Positions 17,227 to 26,774 are shown, counted from the stretch's first letter. The stretch: DNA of 64,000 nucleotides from Caballeronia calidae (GCF_900044055.2 NZ_FCOX02000011.1:1-64000), one strand, 5' to 3'. Program-made: numbers and translations. Notes: generated by a model not told the origin, from the sequence alone.

Positions 17227-19836
17227 TTGGCCTATCAATCGACCTTGCCGTTCGACATCGCCGCGGCTCGCATCGATGCGCTCGCGCTCTTGCGCACGCT
17301 GCCCGCGCGCGAAGGGCATTGGGACGAACTGCGCGATGCATCCGGCCAGTTGCGCGAGCCATGGCGGCAATTCTTCGAGCTGCTCGGCGAGCAGGGCATC
17401 GCACGGCTCGACGATGGCGTCGCCGCCGTCGCGCAGCAGATTCGCGACAACGACATCACGTACAACGTGTATGCCGACAACGGCAAGCCGCGCGCGTGGT
17501 CGCTCGATCTCTTGCCGCTCATCATCGACGAGGATGAATGGGCGGTGATCGAGCGCGGCGTCGCGCAGCGCGCGAGACTGATGGAAGCCATCGTCGCCGA
17601 TGTCTACGGTGCGCAGACGCTGCTGCATCGCGGGCTCCTGCCGGCCGCGCTCGTGTTCGGGCATCCCGGCTATCTGCGTGCGGTGAAGGGTTTCGTGCCG
17701 CCGCTCGGGCGCTTCCTGCAGATCGTCGCGGTGGATCTTGCGCGTGCGCCATCGGGTGCGTGGACGGTCATCGCGCATCGCACGGAAGTGCCTTCGGGGC
17801 TGGGCTATGCGCTGGAAAATCGGTTGATCGTCGCGAGCCTGTTCTCGGACCCTTTTCGCGCCATGCGCGTGAGCCGTCTTGCGGCCACGTATTCGCAACT
17901 CATCGCGACCGTCGCGCAAGCCGCGCGCGCGACGATGCGCGATGACGAAGGCGGTCGCAGCGATGCATCCAACGGTGCGCCGCATATCGTGCTGCTGAGC
18001 CCTGGTCCCTTCAGCGAGACCTGGTTCGAGCATGTGTTTCTCGCGCGCTATCTCGGCGTGACGCTCGTCGAAGGCAAGGACCTCACGGTGCGCCACGACA
18101 AGCTTTATCTCAAGACATTGGCCGGTCTGTCGCGCGTGCATGCGGTGTTGCGGCGTCTGGATGATGCGTTCTGCGATCCCGTCGAGTTGCGCGCCGATTC
18201 GACCATCGGCGTGCCGGGACTTCTTCAGGTGATGCGCGCGGGCAATGTGATGGTGTCGAACGTGCCGGGCGCGGGCTTCACCGAATCGCCCGCGCTCAAT
18301 GCATTCTTGCCGGGCATTGCGAAAGCATTGCTCGATGAATCACTCGAATTGCCCACCGTGCCGACATGGTGGTGCGGCGAAGAAGCCGCGCGCCGCGAAA
18401 TCTTCGAGCGTCTCGACAGCGCACTCATCGCGCCGACGTGGCCGGGCACGCAGCCGGATCACGCGCCGGGCATCGACGCGGGCGTGCAGGAACTCGAATC
18501 GTGGCGCGAGCGCATCGAACGCGCGCCGGATGTTTTCACGGTGCAGGAGAACCTGCCGTTCTCGACCGCGCCGCGCTTTCACGATGGCGCGCTCGGCTCG
18601 CGTCCGTGCGTGCTGCGCGCCTATGCGATTGCCGACATCGACGGAAGCTGGAGCGTGATGCCCGGTGGCTTCACGCGGCTCGCCGCCGACAAGCGCGCGA
18701 CGGTGTCGATGCAGTTCGGCGGCAGCAGCGTCGATACATGGGTGATGTCGAGTCACCCGGGTGCTGCGGGGTCGCTGCGTCCCACGCCGATGAAGCCCGG
18801 CGACTTGCGCAAGCATCGCACGGTGTCGAGCCGCGCGGCCGAAAACCTCTTCTGGGCAGGGCGTTACGGCGAGCGCGCGGAGAACAACGTGCGGCTATGC
18901 CGTTTGCTGCTCGGCATGCTGGACGGCAGCGACGCCGAGGAGCTCTTTCCGACGCTCGCCGAACTCGCATCGCAATGCGGACTGATTCCATCGATCGATA
19001 CGCTCGCACGCAGCACGCCGCAAGCATTCGAGCGCGTGCTCGTCGCGGGGCTGCCGGAACAGAGCAATGCGACGAGCATCGGCGGCAATCTCGCGGATCA
19101 GGCGCGCGCATGCGGCGAGATACGCGACCGTCTTTCGACGGACCACTGGCGCACGATCCTCGCGTCACGCAACGACTTCCGCGATGCGCTCGCCGAGACG
19201 GGCGTGGAAGACGCGACGCGCGTGGGCCGCGGATATGATCGCCTGCTGCTGGCGAGCGCGCTCGAACATCTTTCGACGCAACTGTGCGCGATCAGCGGCG
19301 CGCAAGGCGATCGCATGACGCGCGACGAAGCATGGCGGCTGATTTTCATCGGACGGCACATCGAACGCATTTCGACGATGGCCACCATCCTGCGCGTCGT
19401 CGCGGAGTGCCGAACGCTCGCATCGCCAGCGGGCTTCGATCTGCTGTTGCAACTCTTCGACAGCACGCTCACATATCGCTCGCTTTATCCGGGAAGGCTG
19501 GAAGTGCCGGCACTGGTCGATCTGATTGTCGTCGATCAGACCAATCCGCGCGGACTGTATGGCGTGTATGCGCGTCTGCGCACGAAGCTCGACGAGATTG
19601 CCGCCGCCGCGGGCGGCGCGCGCCGTGCACAGGCGATGCGCTTCGCGGATCTGCTCGTTCGCGCAGATGCATTGCCGGACCTCGCGGCGCTCTGCGCAAC
19701 GCGCGACGATGGCCGCCATGAAGCGTTGATCGCGTTGTGCGACAGGCTCGTTGCCTCGGTCAGCGCGGCATCGAATGAAGTGAGCGCGCGCTACTTCAGC
19801 CATGCGAACCCGTTTGCGGCACAGGTGTCGGCATGA
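17227..19836 (+). CDS. Circularly permuted ATP-grasp fused to alpha-E domain
   Basis: 869 residues combining in one chain the two families encoded separately at 9954 and 11490. Residues about 1-510 are ATP-grasp (QIRDNDITYNVYAD, TEVPSGLGYALENR, VHAVLRRLDDAFCDP, VTVQENLPFSTAP in variant form, MPGGFTRLA) and residues about 540-869 are alpha-E (SRAAENLFWAGRYGERAENNVRL). The start is TTG at 17227; no in-frame ATG occurs until beyond residue 110, and the first residues AYQSTLPFD match the usual family start. The stop overlaps the next start by four bases. The role is the predicted peptide ligation shared with the first ATP-grasp gene, perhaps with different specificity. Confidence 0.88.
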   Translation: MAYQSTLPFDIAAARIDALALLRTLPAREGHWDELRDASGQLREPWRQFFELLGEQGIARLDDGVAAVAQQIRDNDITYNVYADNGKPRAWSLDLLPLIIDEDEWAVIERGVAQRARLMEAIVADVYGAQTLLHRGLLPAALVFGHPGYLRAVKGFVPPLGRFLQIVAVDLARAPSGAWTVIAHRTEVPSGLGYALENRLIVASLFSDPFRAMRVSRLAATYSQLIATVAQAARATMRDDEGGRSDASNGAPHIVLLSPGPFSETWFEHVFLARYLGVTLVEGKDLTVRHDKLYLKTLAGLSRVHAVLRRLDDAFCDPVELRADSTIGVPGLLQVMRAGNVMVSNVPGAGFTESPALNAFLPGIAKALLDESLELPTVPTWWCGEEAARREIFERLDSALIAPTWPGTQPDHAPGIDAGVQELESWRERIERAPDVFTVQENLPFSTAPRFHDGALGSRPCVLRAYAIADIDGSWSVMPGGFTRLAADKRATVSMQFGGSSVDTWVMSSHPGAAGSLRPTPMKPGDLRKHRTVSSRAAENLFWAGRYGERAENNVRLCRLLLGMLDGSDAEELFPTLAELASQCGLIPSIDTLARSTPQAFERVLVAGLPEQSNATSIGGNLADQARACGEIRDRLSTDHWRTILASRNDFRDALAETGVEDATRVGRGYDRLLLASALEHLSTQLCAISGAQGDRMTRDEAWRLIFIGRHIERISTMATILRVVAECRTLASPAGFDLLLQLFDSTLTYRSLYPGRLEVPALVDLIVVDQTNPRGLYGVYARLRTKLDEIAAAAGGARRAQAMRFADLLVRADALPDLAALCATRDDGRHEALIALCDRLVASVSAASNEVSARYFSHANPFAAQVSA

Positions 19837-20729
19837 GTCCCGGCCTGAACGACACCGTGCTCGCGGTCACGCATCGCACGACGTATCGCTATTCGACGCC
19901 GGTTGAGATCGCGCAGCATCTCGCGACCATTCGCCCGCTGCATTGCCCATGGCAGCAGGTGATCTCGCATACGGAGCGCATCGAGCCGGTGCCGTCGTAT
20001 GTGCATAGCCGTGTCGATGCATTCGGCAACGACGTGCTGTACTTTTCGCTCGATGCGCCGCACGAGCGTCTTTCGATGACGAGCGAAACCACGGTGCGCC
20101 TCACGCCGCGCTGGAATGCACTCGATGCGGATGCAACGCCGCCGTGGGAAGAAGTCGCGCAACGATTGCGCTATCACGCGGGCGAGTCTTTCTATCCGGA
20201 AAGCGAGTTTTGCTATGCGTCGCACAATATCTCGCTCGATCACGAATTGCGGAATTATGCGCAGGCGAGTTTCGATGCCGGCACGCCGCTCGTCGCGGGC
20301 GCCATCGATCTGATGCACCGCGTTCACGCGGATTTCGAATACCGTCCGTCAGCGACCGCGTTCGATACGCCCGCATCGCGCGCCTTCGAATTGCGTCACG
20401 GCGTGTGTCAGGACTTCGCGCAGGTGATGATCGGTTGTCTGCGTGCGCTCGGGCTTCCCGCGCGCTACGTGAGCGGCTATCTGCGCAACGATCCGCCGCC
20501 GGGGCATCCGCGTCTGATCGGCGCGGATGCATCGCATGCGTGGGTGTCGGTGCATTGTCCGCATAGCGGATGGATCGATCTCGATCCGACCAACGATGTG
20601 CTCGCTGACGTCGATCACGTCACGCTCGCGACAGGACGCGATTACAGCGATGTCTCGCTGTTGCGCGGAATGATTCTCGGCGGAGGCGCGCATCATGTGG
20701 ATGTCGCGGTGAATGTGCTCGCGTTATGA
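19833..20729 (+). CDS. Transglutaminase family protein
   Basis: 298 residues: N-terminal beta domain (VTHRTTYRYSTPVEIAQHLATIRP) and transglutaminase core with Cys in RHGVCQDFAQVMIGCLRALG, His in DASHAWVSVHCP and Asp in WIDLDPTNDVL, all three catalytic residues present. It corresponds to the stand-alone transglutaminase usually found at the end of circularly permuted ATP-grasp/alpha-E operons. Translation is coupled to the preceding gene by an ATGA overlap. It likely acts on the same unknown amide substrate as its neighbours. Confidence 0.9.
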   Translation: MSPGLNDTVLAVTHRTTYRYSTPVEIAQHLATIRPLHCPWQQVISHTERIEPVPSYVHSRVDAFGNDVLYFSLDAPHERLSMTSETTVRLTPRWNALDADATPPWEEVAQRLRYHAGESFYPESEFCYASHNISLDHELRNYAQASFDAGTPLVAGAIDLMHRVHADFEYRPSATAFDTPASRAFELRHGVCQDFAQVMIGCLRALGLPARYVSGYLRNDPPPGHPRLIGADASHAWVSVHCPHSGWIDLDPTNDVLADVDHVTLATGRDYSDVSLLRGMILGGGAHHVDVAVNVLAL

Positions 20730-20802
20730 GATACGCGAGTCCTGCTCGATGAGGTCCGGACTAGAATGAATGTTCGAAGTCCAATTCAAGCAGGAAGAGG
20801 AA

Positions 20803-21672
20803 ATGATGGATCTAGGTATCCTGGTGTACGTCGACGATAGCCCGAGCATGCTCGAAGAGTTCGACTGGCTTTATAAAAGCCTTTACTATTCGGGCGTTAT
20901 TTCGCGGAGCGGCATTATTGCCGTTTGCAATCCAAAGATCATTCAGGCTTTGCCGAAGGATGAACGCATCACAGTCATCCCGAGTATTCCCTACGAGCAG
21001 CGCCACGCCGAATGGAACGGCTACAAGTTCATCAATTCCATCGGGAACCTGATTGAACAGCCCGTGCTCGACGCATGCGCGCAATTCGAGTTCATCCTCA
21101 AGACCGATTGCGATACTTTCGTCACGCCCGCCCTGCGCGATTTTCGTCCGTCCGGATTGTGCGCGGGCTTCGGCGGCTATGCATATCAGGACGACGTGCG
21201 CGAGAAGTTATCGGAAGTGAGCGCGCGCTGGGGCTTTCCGCATTCGGGGCTGCATAACGTCGGCGCATCGGTGCTTGGTCCGGCCGAGATGGTGAAGCAG
21301 TTTCTTCTCGCACAGCTGCGGGCCTGCGAACGCCTTTGGCGCGAGGAGTTTCAGAGCCATGACGGCGTGTGGCCGGGATGGTGCAAGCAGGTCGTCACCA
21401 TGTATGCGGGCGAACTCGCGCTTCGTGTGACGTATCCGCAGCGTTGTTCCCTTGGCCTGCTCGATGCATTCCCCAGTGCGGATCGTGAACTGGCGAGCGA
21501 CGTGCTGCACGTTCACGCGTGGCAGACGGAAGCGTACTGGTCCAAGCGGATCTATCGCGACGGCGGCTATGCGCATATCGCGCGCGACAGCATCGATCGC
21601 ACGAAGCTCGCCGGTTATTGCCACTGGCTCGCCGAAGCCAGCATCGACGAAGTGAAGCGCGCGGCGCAATGA
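20803..21672 (+). CDS. Uncharacterised protein with GT-A-like DxD segment
   Basis: 289 residues, not confidently assigned to a family. The N-terminus ILVYVDDSPSMLEEFDWLYKSLYYSG and the segment FEFILKTDCDTFVTPAL, where DCD sits after a hydrophobic strand, resemble the nucleotide-sugar/metal site of GT-A glycosyltransferases. Other conserved-looking stretches are GFPHSGLHNVGASVLGP and DVLHVHAWQTEAYWSKR. There is no signal peptide or membrane helix. The ATG at 20803 follows AGGAAGAGG (20792-20800). It lies 73 bases after the transglutaminase gene in the same direction and may belong to the ATP-grasp transcript. Glycosyl transfer is a guess from one motif. Confidence 0.6.
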   Translation: MMDLGILVYVDDSPSMLEEFDWLYKSLYYSGVISRSGIIAVCNPKIIQALPKDERITVIPSIPYEQRHAEWNGYKFINSIGNLIEQPVLDACAQFEFILKTDCDTFVTPALRDFRPSGLCAGFGGYAYQDDVREKLSEVSARWGFPHSGLHNVGASVLGPAEMVKQFLLAQLRACERLWREEFQSHDGVWPGWCKQVVTMYAGELALRVTYPQRCSLGLLDAFPSADRELASDVLHVHAWQTEAYWSKRIYRDGGYAHIARDSIDRTKLAGYCHWLAEASIDEVKRAAQ

Positions 21673-21700
21673 ATCGCCCGCGCCGCGCGGCTCGCCTCTG

Positions 21701-22555
21701 TTACTGGCCTTCCGGAAAATCCGCACTCGCCGATACGTCTTCCCAGCCATCGAAGTCCTTGCGCAACGCATCGATCTTCACGCGCGCATGGGCGATGGCC
21801 GCCTTGCCGAGCAGCAGGCGCAGTGGCGGGTTGTCGCTTTCCACGGCCTTGATGATCGCTTCGGCCGCGCGCACCGGATCGCCCGGCTGCTTGCCGCTGT
21901 AGCCGCGAATCGTGTCGGTGCGGGCTTGCGCGGTGCTCGCGTAATCCGCGATCGTGCGCGGCGCTTCGTTTGCCGAGCGGCCGGCCCAGTCGGTGCGAAA
22001 CGGTCCCGGCTCGACGATCAGCACCTTGATGCCGAGCGGCGCGAGTTCATGCGACATCGACTCCGACACCGCTTCGACGGCGAACTTCGTCGCGTGATAA
22101 AAGCTCACGCCCGGAAACGCGATGATCCCGCCGATCGACGATACATTCACGATGGTGCCGCGCTTCTGCCTGCGCATCTCGGGCAGCACGGCGCGCGTCA
22201 TGTCGACGAGGCCCCAGAAGTTGATATCGACCATCTTGCGTACCTCGTCCATGTCACTTTCTTCGAACGAGCCGAAATAGCCGATGCCCGCGTTGTTCAC
22301 GAGCACATCGATGCGCCCGAACTTCGCGATCGCCGCGCGAACGGCGGCCTGCACATGCTCGGGCTTCGTCACGTCGAGTTGCAGCACGAGCGCGAGAGCG
22401 CCGTATTGCCTTGCAAGATCGTCGAGCGCGGCGGGATTGCGTGCCGTGACGACCGTGGGATAACCGAGACTCAGCGTTTTCGCCGCAAGCTCGCGGCCGA
22501 AGCCCGTCGAGCAGCCGGTGATGAACCAGATGGGTTTGGTCAAGGGCGTGGTCAT
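21701..22555 (-). CDS. Short-chain dehydrogenase/reductase (SDR)
   Basis: 284 residues of the classical SDR type: NAD(P)-binding TGCSTGFG near residue 14, NNAG (VLVNNAGIGYFGSF), catalytic Ser in NVSSIGG and YxxxK as YHATK. The TARNPAAL segment after the second strand, with Arg, suggests NADP preference. The substrate is not identifiable. CAGGAGA placed seven bases before ATG 22555 fixes the start. Divergent from the aldo/keto reductase gene with 163 bases between, so the two may share a control region. Confidence 0.9.
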   Translation of the reverse strand: MTTPLTKPIWFITGCSTGFGRELAAKTLSLGYPTVVTARNPAALDDLARQYGALALVLQLDVTKPEHVQAAVRAAIAKFGRIDVLVNNAGIGYFGSFEESDMDEVRKMVDINFWGLVDMTRAVLPEMRRQKRGTIVNVSSIGGIIAFPGVSFYHATKFAVEAVSESMSHELAPLGIKVLIVEPGPFRTDWAGRSANEAPRTIADYASTAQARTDTIRGYSGKQPGDPVRAAEAIIKAVESDNPPLRLLLGKAAIAHARVKIDALRKDFDGWEDVSASADFPEGQ

Positions 22556-22718
22556 GATCGGCATCTCCTGCGAATGGTGGGGGACGAAAGAAGTCTGCGT
22601 TGCAGATAGCGTGCCCGAGCGGCGAAGCACGCAATGCGAGACTGCGTTAATGTCTAGGCTTTCTTCGCCATGCGCAAGTCATCGCGCGTGCCTTTCGTTC
22701 TGCAAGGAGATCCGCACG

Positions 22719-23696
22719 ATGGACTATGTGAAACTGGGTTCGACCGGCCTCGACGTGTCGCGCCTGTGTCTCGGCTGCATGACTTATGGTGTGCCGGAGC
22801 GCGGCACGCATCCGTGGACGCTCGATGAAGAAAAGAGCCGTCCGCTCATCAGGCAGGCGCTCGAAGCGGGCATCAATTTCTTCGATACGGCCAATACTTA
22901 CTCGGATGGCACGTCGGAGGAAATCGTCGGACGTGCGCTGCGCGATTTCACGAAACGCGACGACATCGTGATTGCGACGAAGGTGCTCAATCGGATGCGT
23001 CCCGGCCCGAATGGCGCGGGGCTGTCACGCAAGGCGATCTTCAACGAGATCGACAACAGCCTGAAGCGCCTCGGCACCGATTACGTCGACCTTTATCAGA
23101 TCCATCGATGGGATTACACGGTGCCGATCGAGGAAACGCTCGAAGCGCTGCACGATGTCGTGAAGGCGGGCAAGGCGCGATATATCGGCGCGTCGTCGAT
23201 GTATGCATGGCAGTTCGGCAAGGCGCTTTATACATCGCGCGCGAACGGCTGGACCGAGTTCAGGACCATGCAGAACCACCTGAATCTGCTGTATCGCGAG
23301 GAAGAGCGCGAGATGATGCCGCTGTGCAAGGATCAGGGCATCGGCATGTTGCCGTGGAGCCCGCTTGCGCGCGGACGTCTCACGCGCGAATGGGATGCGA
23401 CGAGCGCGCGTCAGGAATCGGATGCGTTCGGCAGCACGCTCTATCGCACCGATGAAGCCGATCGCGCGGTGGTCGAAGCCGTCGCTGCCGTGGCGAAAGC
23501 GCGTGGCGTGCCGCGTGCGCAAGTCGCGCTGGCATGGGTCGCGCAGAAAGCGCCGGTCACTGCGCCGATCGTCGGTGCATCGAAGCCGAATCATTTGAGC
23601 GATGCGGTCGCGGCGCTGGAATTGAATCTCACGGCGGAAGAGATCGCGCAACTGGAAGCACCCTACGTGCCGCATGCGGTCGCCGGTTTCAAATGA
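22719..23696 (+). CDS. Aldo/keto reductase
   Basis: 325 residues. The pattern matches NADPH-dependent AKR proteins of the YajO/Tas type: YVKLGSTGLDVSRLCLGCMTYG, FFDTANTYSDGTSEEIVGRAL with catalytic Asp and Tyr, ATKVLNRMRPGPNGAGLSRK, YQIHRWD with catalytic His, and SPLARGRLTREW. It reduces carbonyls; the natural substrate is unknown. AAGGAG at 22704-22709 sets the ATG at 22719, although the frame is open to 22518. Divergent from the SDR gene. Confidence 0.9.
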   Translation: MDYVKLGSTGLDVSRLCLGCMTYGVPERGTHPWTLDEEKSRPLIRQALEAGINFFDTANTYSDGTSEEIVGRALRDFTKRDDIVIATKVLNRMRPGPNGAGLSRKAIFNEIDNSLKRLGTDYVDLYQIHRWDYTVPIEETLEALHDVVKAGKARYIGASSMYAWQFGKALYTSRANGWTEFRTMQNHLNLLYREEEREMMPLCKDQGIGMLPWSPLARGRLTREWDATSARQESDAFGSTLYRTDEADRAVVEAVAAVAKARGVPRAQVALAWVAQKAPVTAPIVGASKPNHLSDAVAALELNLTAEEIAQLEAPYVPHAVAGFK

Positions 23697-23724
23697 TGCG
23701 CCGATAAGCATGAAAGCGCGCGGC

Positions 23725-25281
23725 TCACAACTGCGACTCGATCGGCAATAACCCCAGCATCCAGATGCCCGCGCGCCTGAACGCCGACACGTCCGGCTCG
23801 CTATCGAGCACGGTCGTGTTGCCGCTTGCATCGGTATCGATCCATACCATGCGCGTGTTGCCGTTGCCGTCATCGCGCAACTCGACGCGCCACGCGATGC
23901 GATCGATATTCGTCCCGATGCCGTCCGCCACTTGCCCGGCCGCGGCCGCGCTCTCGCAATACACGCCGATCTCCGTATTCAACTGCACGGAACGCGGATC
24001 GAGATTCATCGAGCCGATGAAGATGCGCTTGCGATCGAACACATACGTCTTCGCATGCAGTGAAGCCTTCGACGATCCGAAGGTGGACTTCTTCGCGCTC
24101 TTGTCGTTGTCGGCCGATGCGACGGGCTTCAGTTCATACAGCCGCACGCCCGCTTCGAGCATGTCCTTGCGATAGCGCTGATAGCCCGCGTGCACCGCGG
24201 CGACATCGGTGGCCGCGAGCGAATTCGTGAGCACGGTGACGCGCACGCCGCGCGATGTCATCGAGCGCAGCCATTTCACGCCTTCCTTGCGCGGCACGAA
24301 GTAGGGCGACACGATCAGCATTTCCTGCTCGGGATCGAGACTCAGCGCCTTGAATTGCGACATCAGATGGCCTTCGGTATCGCCGGGCGCGCGCGTGATT
24401 TTCTCGGGATCGTCGTAGAGGAGCGTTGCCTTGCCCCACGAGAATTCGGTGTCGTGCTGCTGAATCACCTGGGCGAGACGCTCGCGCACTTGCGCGACAT
24501 AAGGCGAATGCTTTTCCGACAACAGATACGCGTCGAGCTTCTCGCGATAGGCCGCGAGCGCATCGGGATCGGCATGACGCCGCATCAGGTTATCGATCGG
24601 ATAGGCGGCGTCCGAGTTCCAGTAGAGATCGAACGCAATCGATACCTCGCGCACGACGGGACCATGCACGAGCACATCGAGATCGCCGAATGCGACCGTG
24701 CTCGATGCGCCGAAGTACTCGTCGCCGATATTGCGCCCGCCGAGAATCGCGGCCTGATTGTCGGCGATGAGCGCCTTGTTGTGCATGCGCCGGTTCACGC
24801 GAAAGAACTCGGCTGCCGAGCCGAGCTTCTTGAACGTGCGGTTCGCGACCGGATTGAAGAGCCGCACCTGCACATTGGGATGCGATGCGAGCGCGAGCAG
24901 GAACTGATCGTCGGCATTGGTGCCGAGATCGTCGAGCAGAAGCCGCACGCGCACGCCGCGGTCCGCCGCGCGCATGATCGATGCGGCCATCTCGCGGCCC
25001 GTAAGATCGTCGTGCCAGATGTAGTACTGGAGATCGAGCGTGCGCTCGGCGGTTTCGCTCAGGATCACGCGTGCGATCAGCGCATCCATGCCGTTCGATA
25101 GCAAGTGAAACGCGTTGTCGCCGGGATGCGCGGCTTCGCTCGCCGCGAAGGTGATGCCGAGGCGCGTGTTCGCGGTGTCGGTGAGGGCGTGAGTTTCCAT
25201 GCGTCCGGTTTGAGGTGGAAGGCTGGCGCAGGCGGTCATCAACGAAATCAACGCAACGGCGAACCATGTACGGCATTTCAT
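23725..25281 (-). CDS. Phospholipase D-family lipoprotein (cardiolipin synthase C-like)
   Basis: 518 residues. Signal peptide with lipobox LMTAC (Cys18) indicates a lipoprotein. Two HKD motifs are intact: MHNKALIADNQAAILGGRN and LHAKTYVFDRKRIFIGSMN, each with Asn/Gly following, as needed for phosphatidyl transfer. The length and layout agree with YmdC/ClsC-like proteins that make cardiolipin or hydrolyse phospholipids. Thirteen bases separate it from the TAXI gene upstream, so both are probably on one transcript. Confidence 0.87.
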   Translation of the reverse strand: MKCRTWFAVALISLMTACASLPPQTGRMETHALTDTANTRLGITFAASEAAHPGDNAFHLLSNGMDALIARVILSETAERTLDLQYYIWHDDLTGREMAASIMRAADRGVRVRLLLDDLGTNADDQFLLALASHPNVQVRLFNPVANRTFKKLGSAAEFFRVNRRMHNKALIADNQAAILGGRNIGDEYFGASSTVAFGDLDVLVHGPVVREVSIAFDLYWNSDAAYPIDNLMRRHADPDALAAYREKLDAYLLSEKHSPYVAQVRERLAQVIQQHDTEFSWGKATLLYDDPEKITRAPGDTEGHLMSQFKALSLDPEQEMLIVSPYFVPRKEGVKWLRSMTSRGVRVTVLTNSLAATDVAAVHAGYQRYRKDMLEAGVRLYELKPVASADNDKSAKKSTFGSSKASLHAKTYVFDRKRIFIGSMNLDPRSVQLNTEIGVYCESAAAAGQVADGIGTNIDRIAWRVELRDDGNGNTRMVWIDTDASGNTTVLDSEPDVSAFRRAGIWMLGLLPIESQL

Positions 25282-25294
25282 CGCGCGCCCTCCG

Positions 25295-26650
25295 TTATGT
25301 CATGCGCGTCTGGACCGTGCTCTTTTCCCGCCGCGCCGCTTCGCTCAAACGCGCGCGCACGAAGCTGACATGCTCGCGCAGCACATAGAGCGCATCGGCA
25401 TGGGCGAGCGGCAGCCTGAGCGTATCGAGCGATTCCTCGATGTAATCCAGCTCGACGAGCAGCGCACGCCGCTCGTCTTCATTGGCGACGCGCATCGCGT
25501 TGCGTTCCACCGCGATCAGCGCGCCGTAATAGCGATAGATGCGCGAACGCACGCGCCATCGATAAAGCGCGGGCACGAGCCGCAACGCCGGAAAGATCAG
25601 CACCGCGACGGGCAGCAGCAGCACGAGCGCGCGATCCGCGATATTCGCGAGCCAGAACGGCAGCGTGCGATACAGGAAGCTCTTGCCGGAACGGTAGTAG
25701 CGGCTCGCATCCTCGCTGATCGGAAACTCGTGCGCGACCGCGCTCGGAAACTGACCCGCGTGCTGCAGCAGACCGGCCGCGCCGTGCACTTCCTGCGCGG
25801 CCTCGATGAGCAGATCCGTCAGCGCCGGATGCAGGCTCGGCCGCGCGATCAGCTCCACCGTCGGGCTGATCAGATGCACGGTCTCCGGCGGAATGCGCCG
25901 GCCGAGATCGAGCACGCCGGGCGGCAGCTCGATATCGTCGAGATAGGGAAAGAGGCGCGTGTAGGCGCGCGCCTCCTTGAAGTCCATCACCGAGATGCCG
26001 GGCACGCGCAACAGCCGCAGCATCAGGCTGCGCGTCGCGGAGTCGCCGGAGAGGAAGACCGCGTCGGCTTCGTTGCTGACGAGTTGCGTGGCGGCCTGCA
26101 GGCCGTCGGTCGAAAGAAGCTGAGTGTCGCCGCCCGGATAGATGCCGTTCGCTTCCAGCAGCTTGAGCGACAGCGTGCGCGTGCCGCTGCCTTCGCGACC
26201 TATCGCGATGCGCTTGCCTTCCAGTTGCGACAGCAGCGTGACTCCCTTGCCGCGATAGAACACGACGAGCGGTACATACGACACGCTGCCGAGCGACATC
26301 AGCTTCGACGCCTCTTCCTTCGTCGCGATGCCGCCTTGCACGAGCGCGAGATCGACGTGCTGCTTCGGATCGAGCAGGCGTTCGAGATTCTGCACGGAGC
26401 CGTCCGAGGGCAGCACCTTCAGCGTGATGCCGTTGCGCGCGAGGATCTTCGCGTATTCCTGCGAGATGACGTAGAACGAGCTGTCGGGCTGACCCGCGCT
26501 CATCGTGATGACTTTGGGCGGCGCGGGATCGACGAGCCAGTAGACGAGCGCGGCGACCATCGCAATGACCAGCACGACGGGACCGGCGGTCCACGTGATG
26601 TCGTGCAGGACGCCTTTGGCATGATCGCGAGGCAGATGCGGGCGCTTCAT
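25295..26650 (-). CDS. TAXI-family TRAP substrate-binding protein, membrane-anchored
   Basis: 451 residues. An uncleaved N-terminal helix (TAGPVVLVIAMVAALVYWLV) precedes a TAXI solute-binding domain (ITMSAGQPDSSFYVISQEYAKIL, DLALVQGG, IAIGREGSGTRTLSLKLLEANG). After about residue 340 comes a second hydrophobic helix (ALVLLLPVAVLIFPALRL) and a charged cytoplasmic tail of roughly 90 residues. No TRAP permease gene is adjacent, so it may act as a membrane sensor or scaffold instead of a transporter subunit. ATG 26650 is chosen for a GAGG spaced seven bases before it. Same strand and 13 bases ahead of the phospholipase D gene. Confidence 0.8.
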   Translation of the reverse strand: MKRPHLPRDHAKGVLHDITWTAGPVVLVIAMVAALVYWLVDPAPPKVITMSAGQPDSSFYVISQEYAKILARNGITLKVLPSDGSVQNLERLLDPKQHVDLALVQGGIATKEEASKLMSLGSVSYVPLVVFYRGKGVTLLSQLEGKRIAIGREGSGTRTLSLKLLEANGIYPGGDTQLLSTDGLQAATQLVSNEADAVFLSGDSATRSLMLRLLRVPGISVMDFKEARAYTRLFPYLDDIELPPGVLDLGRRIPPETVHLISPTVELIARPSLHPALTDLLIEAAQEVHGAAGLLQHAGQFPSAVAHEFPISEDASRYYRSGKSFLYRTLPFWLANIADRALVLLLPVAVLIFPALRLVPALYRWRVRSRIYRYYGALIAVERNAMRVANEDERRALLVELDYIEESLDTLRLPLAHADALYVLREHVSFVRARLSEAARREKSTVQTRMT

Positions 26651-26774
26651 GCGGTGCCTCGTCATGAGGAGACGGTCCAGACTGCTTGCGTGTCGCGAGA
26701 GACATGGAGCATGTCGTGTCGGTGTCGGAAGCGGCGTTGCTTTGCAGTGTAACGCCGTCTGCACGCAAAACGAC

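Noticed and set aside
15499-18141. 880-codon open frame on the minus strand opposite the transglutaminase/DUF2126 and ATP-grasp genes
   Set aside because: It mirrors the high third-position GC of the plus-strand genes, is rich in Arg/His and Ala, and shows no domain. It is a shadow frame.
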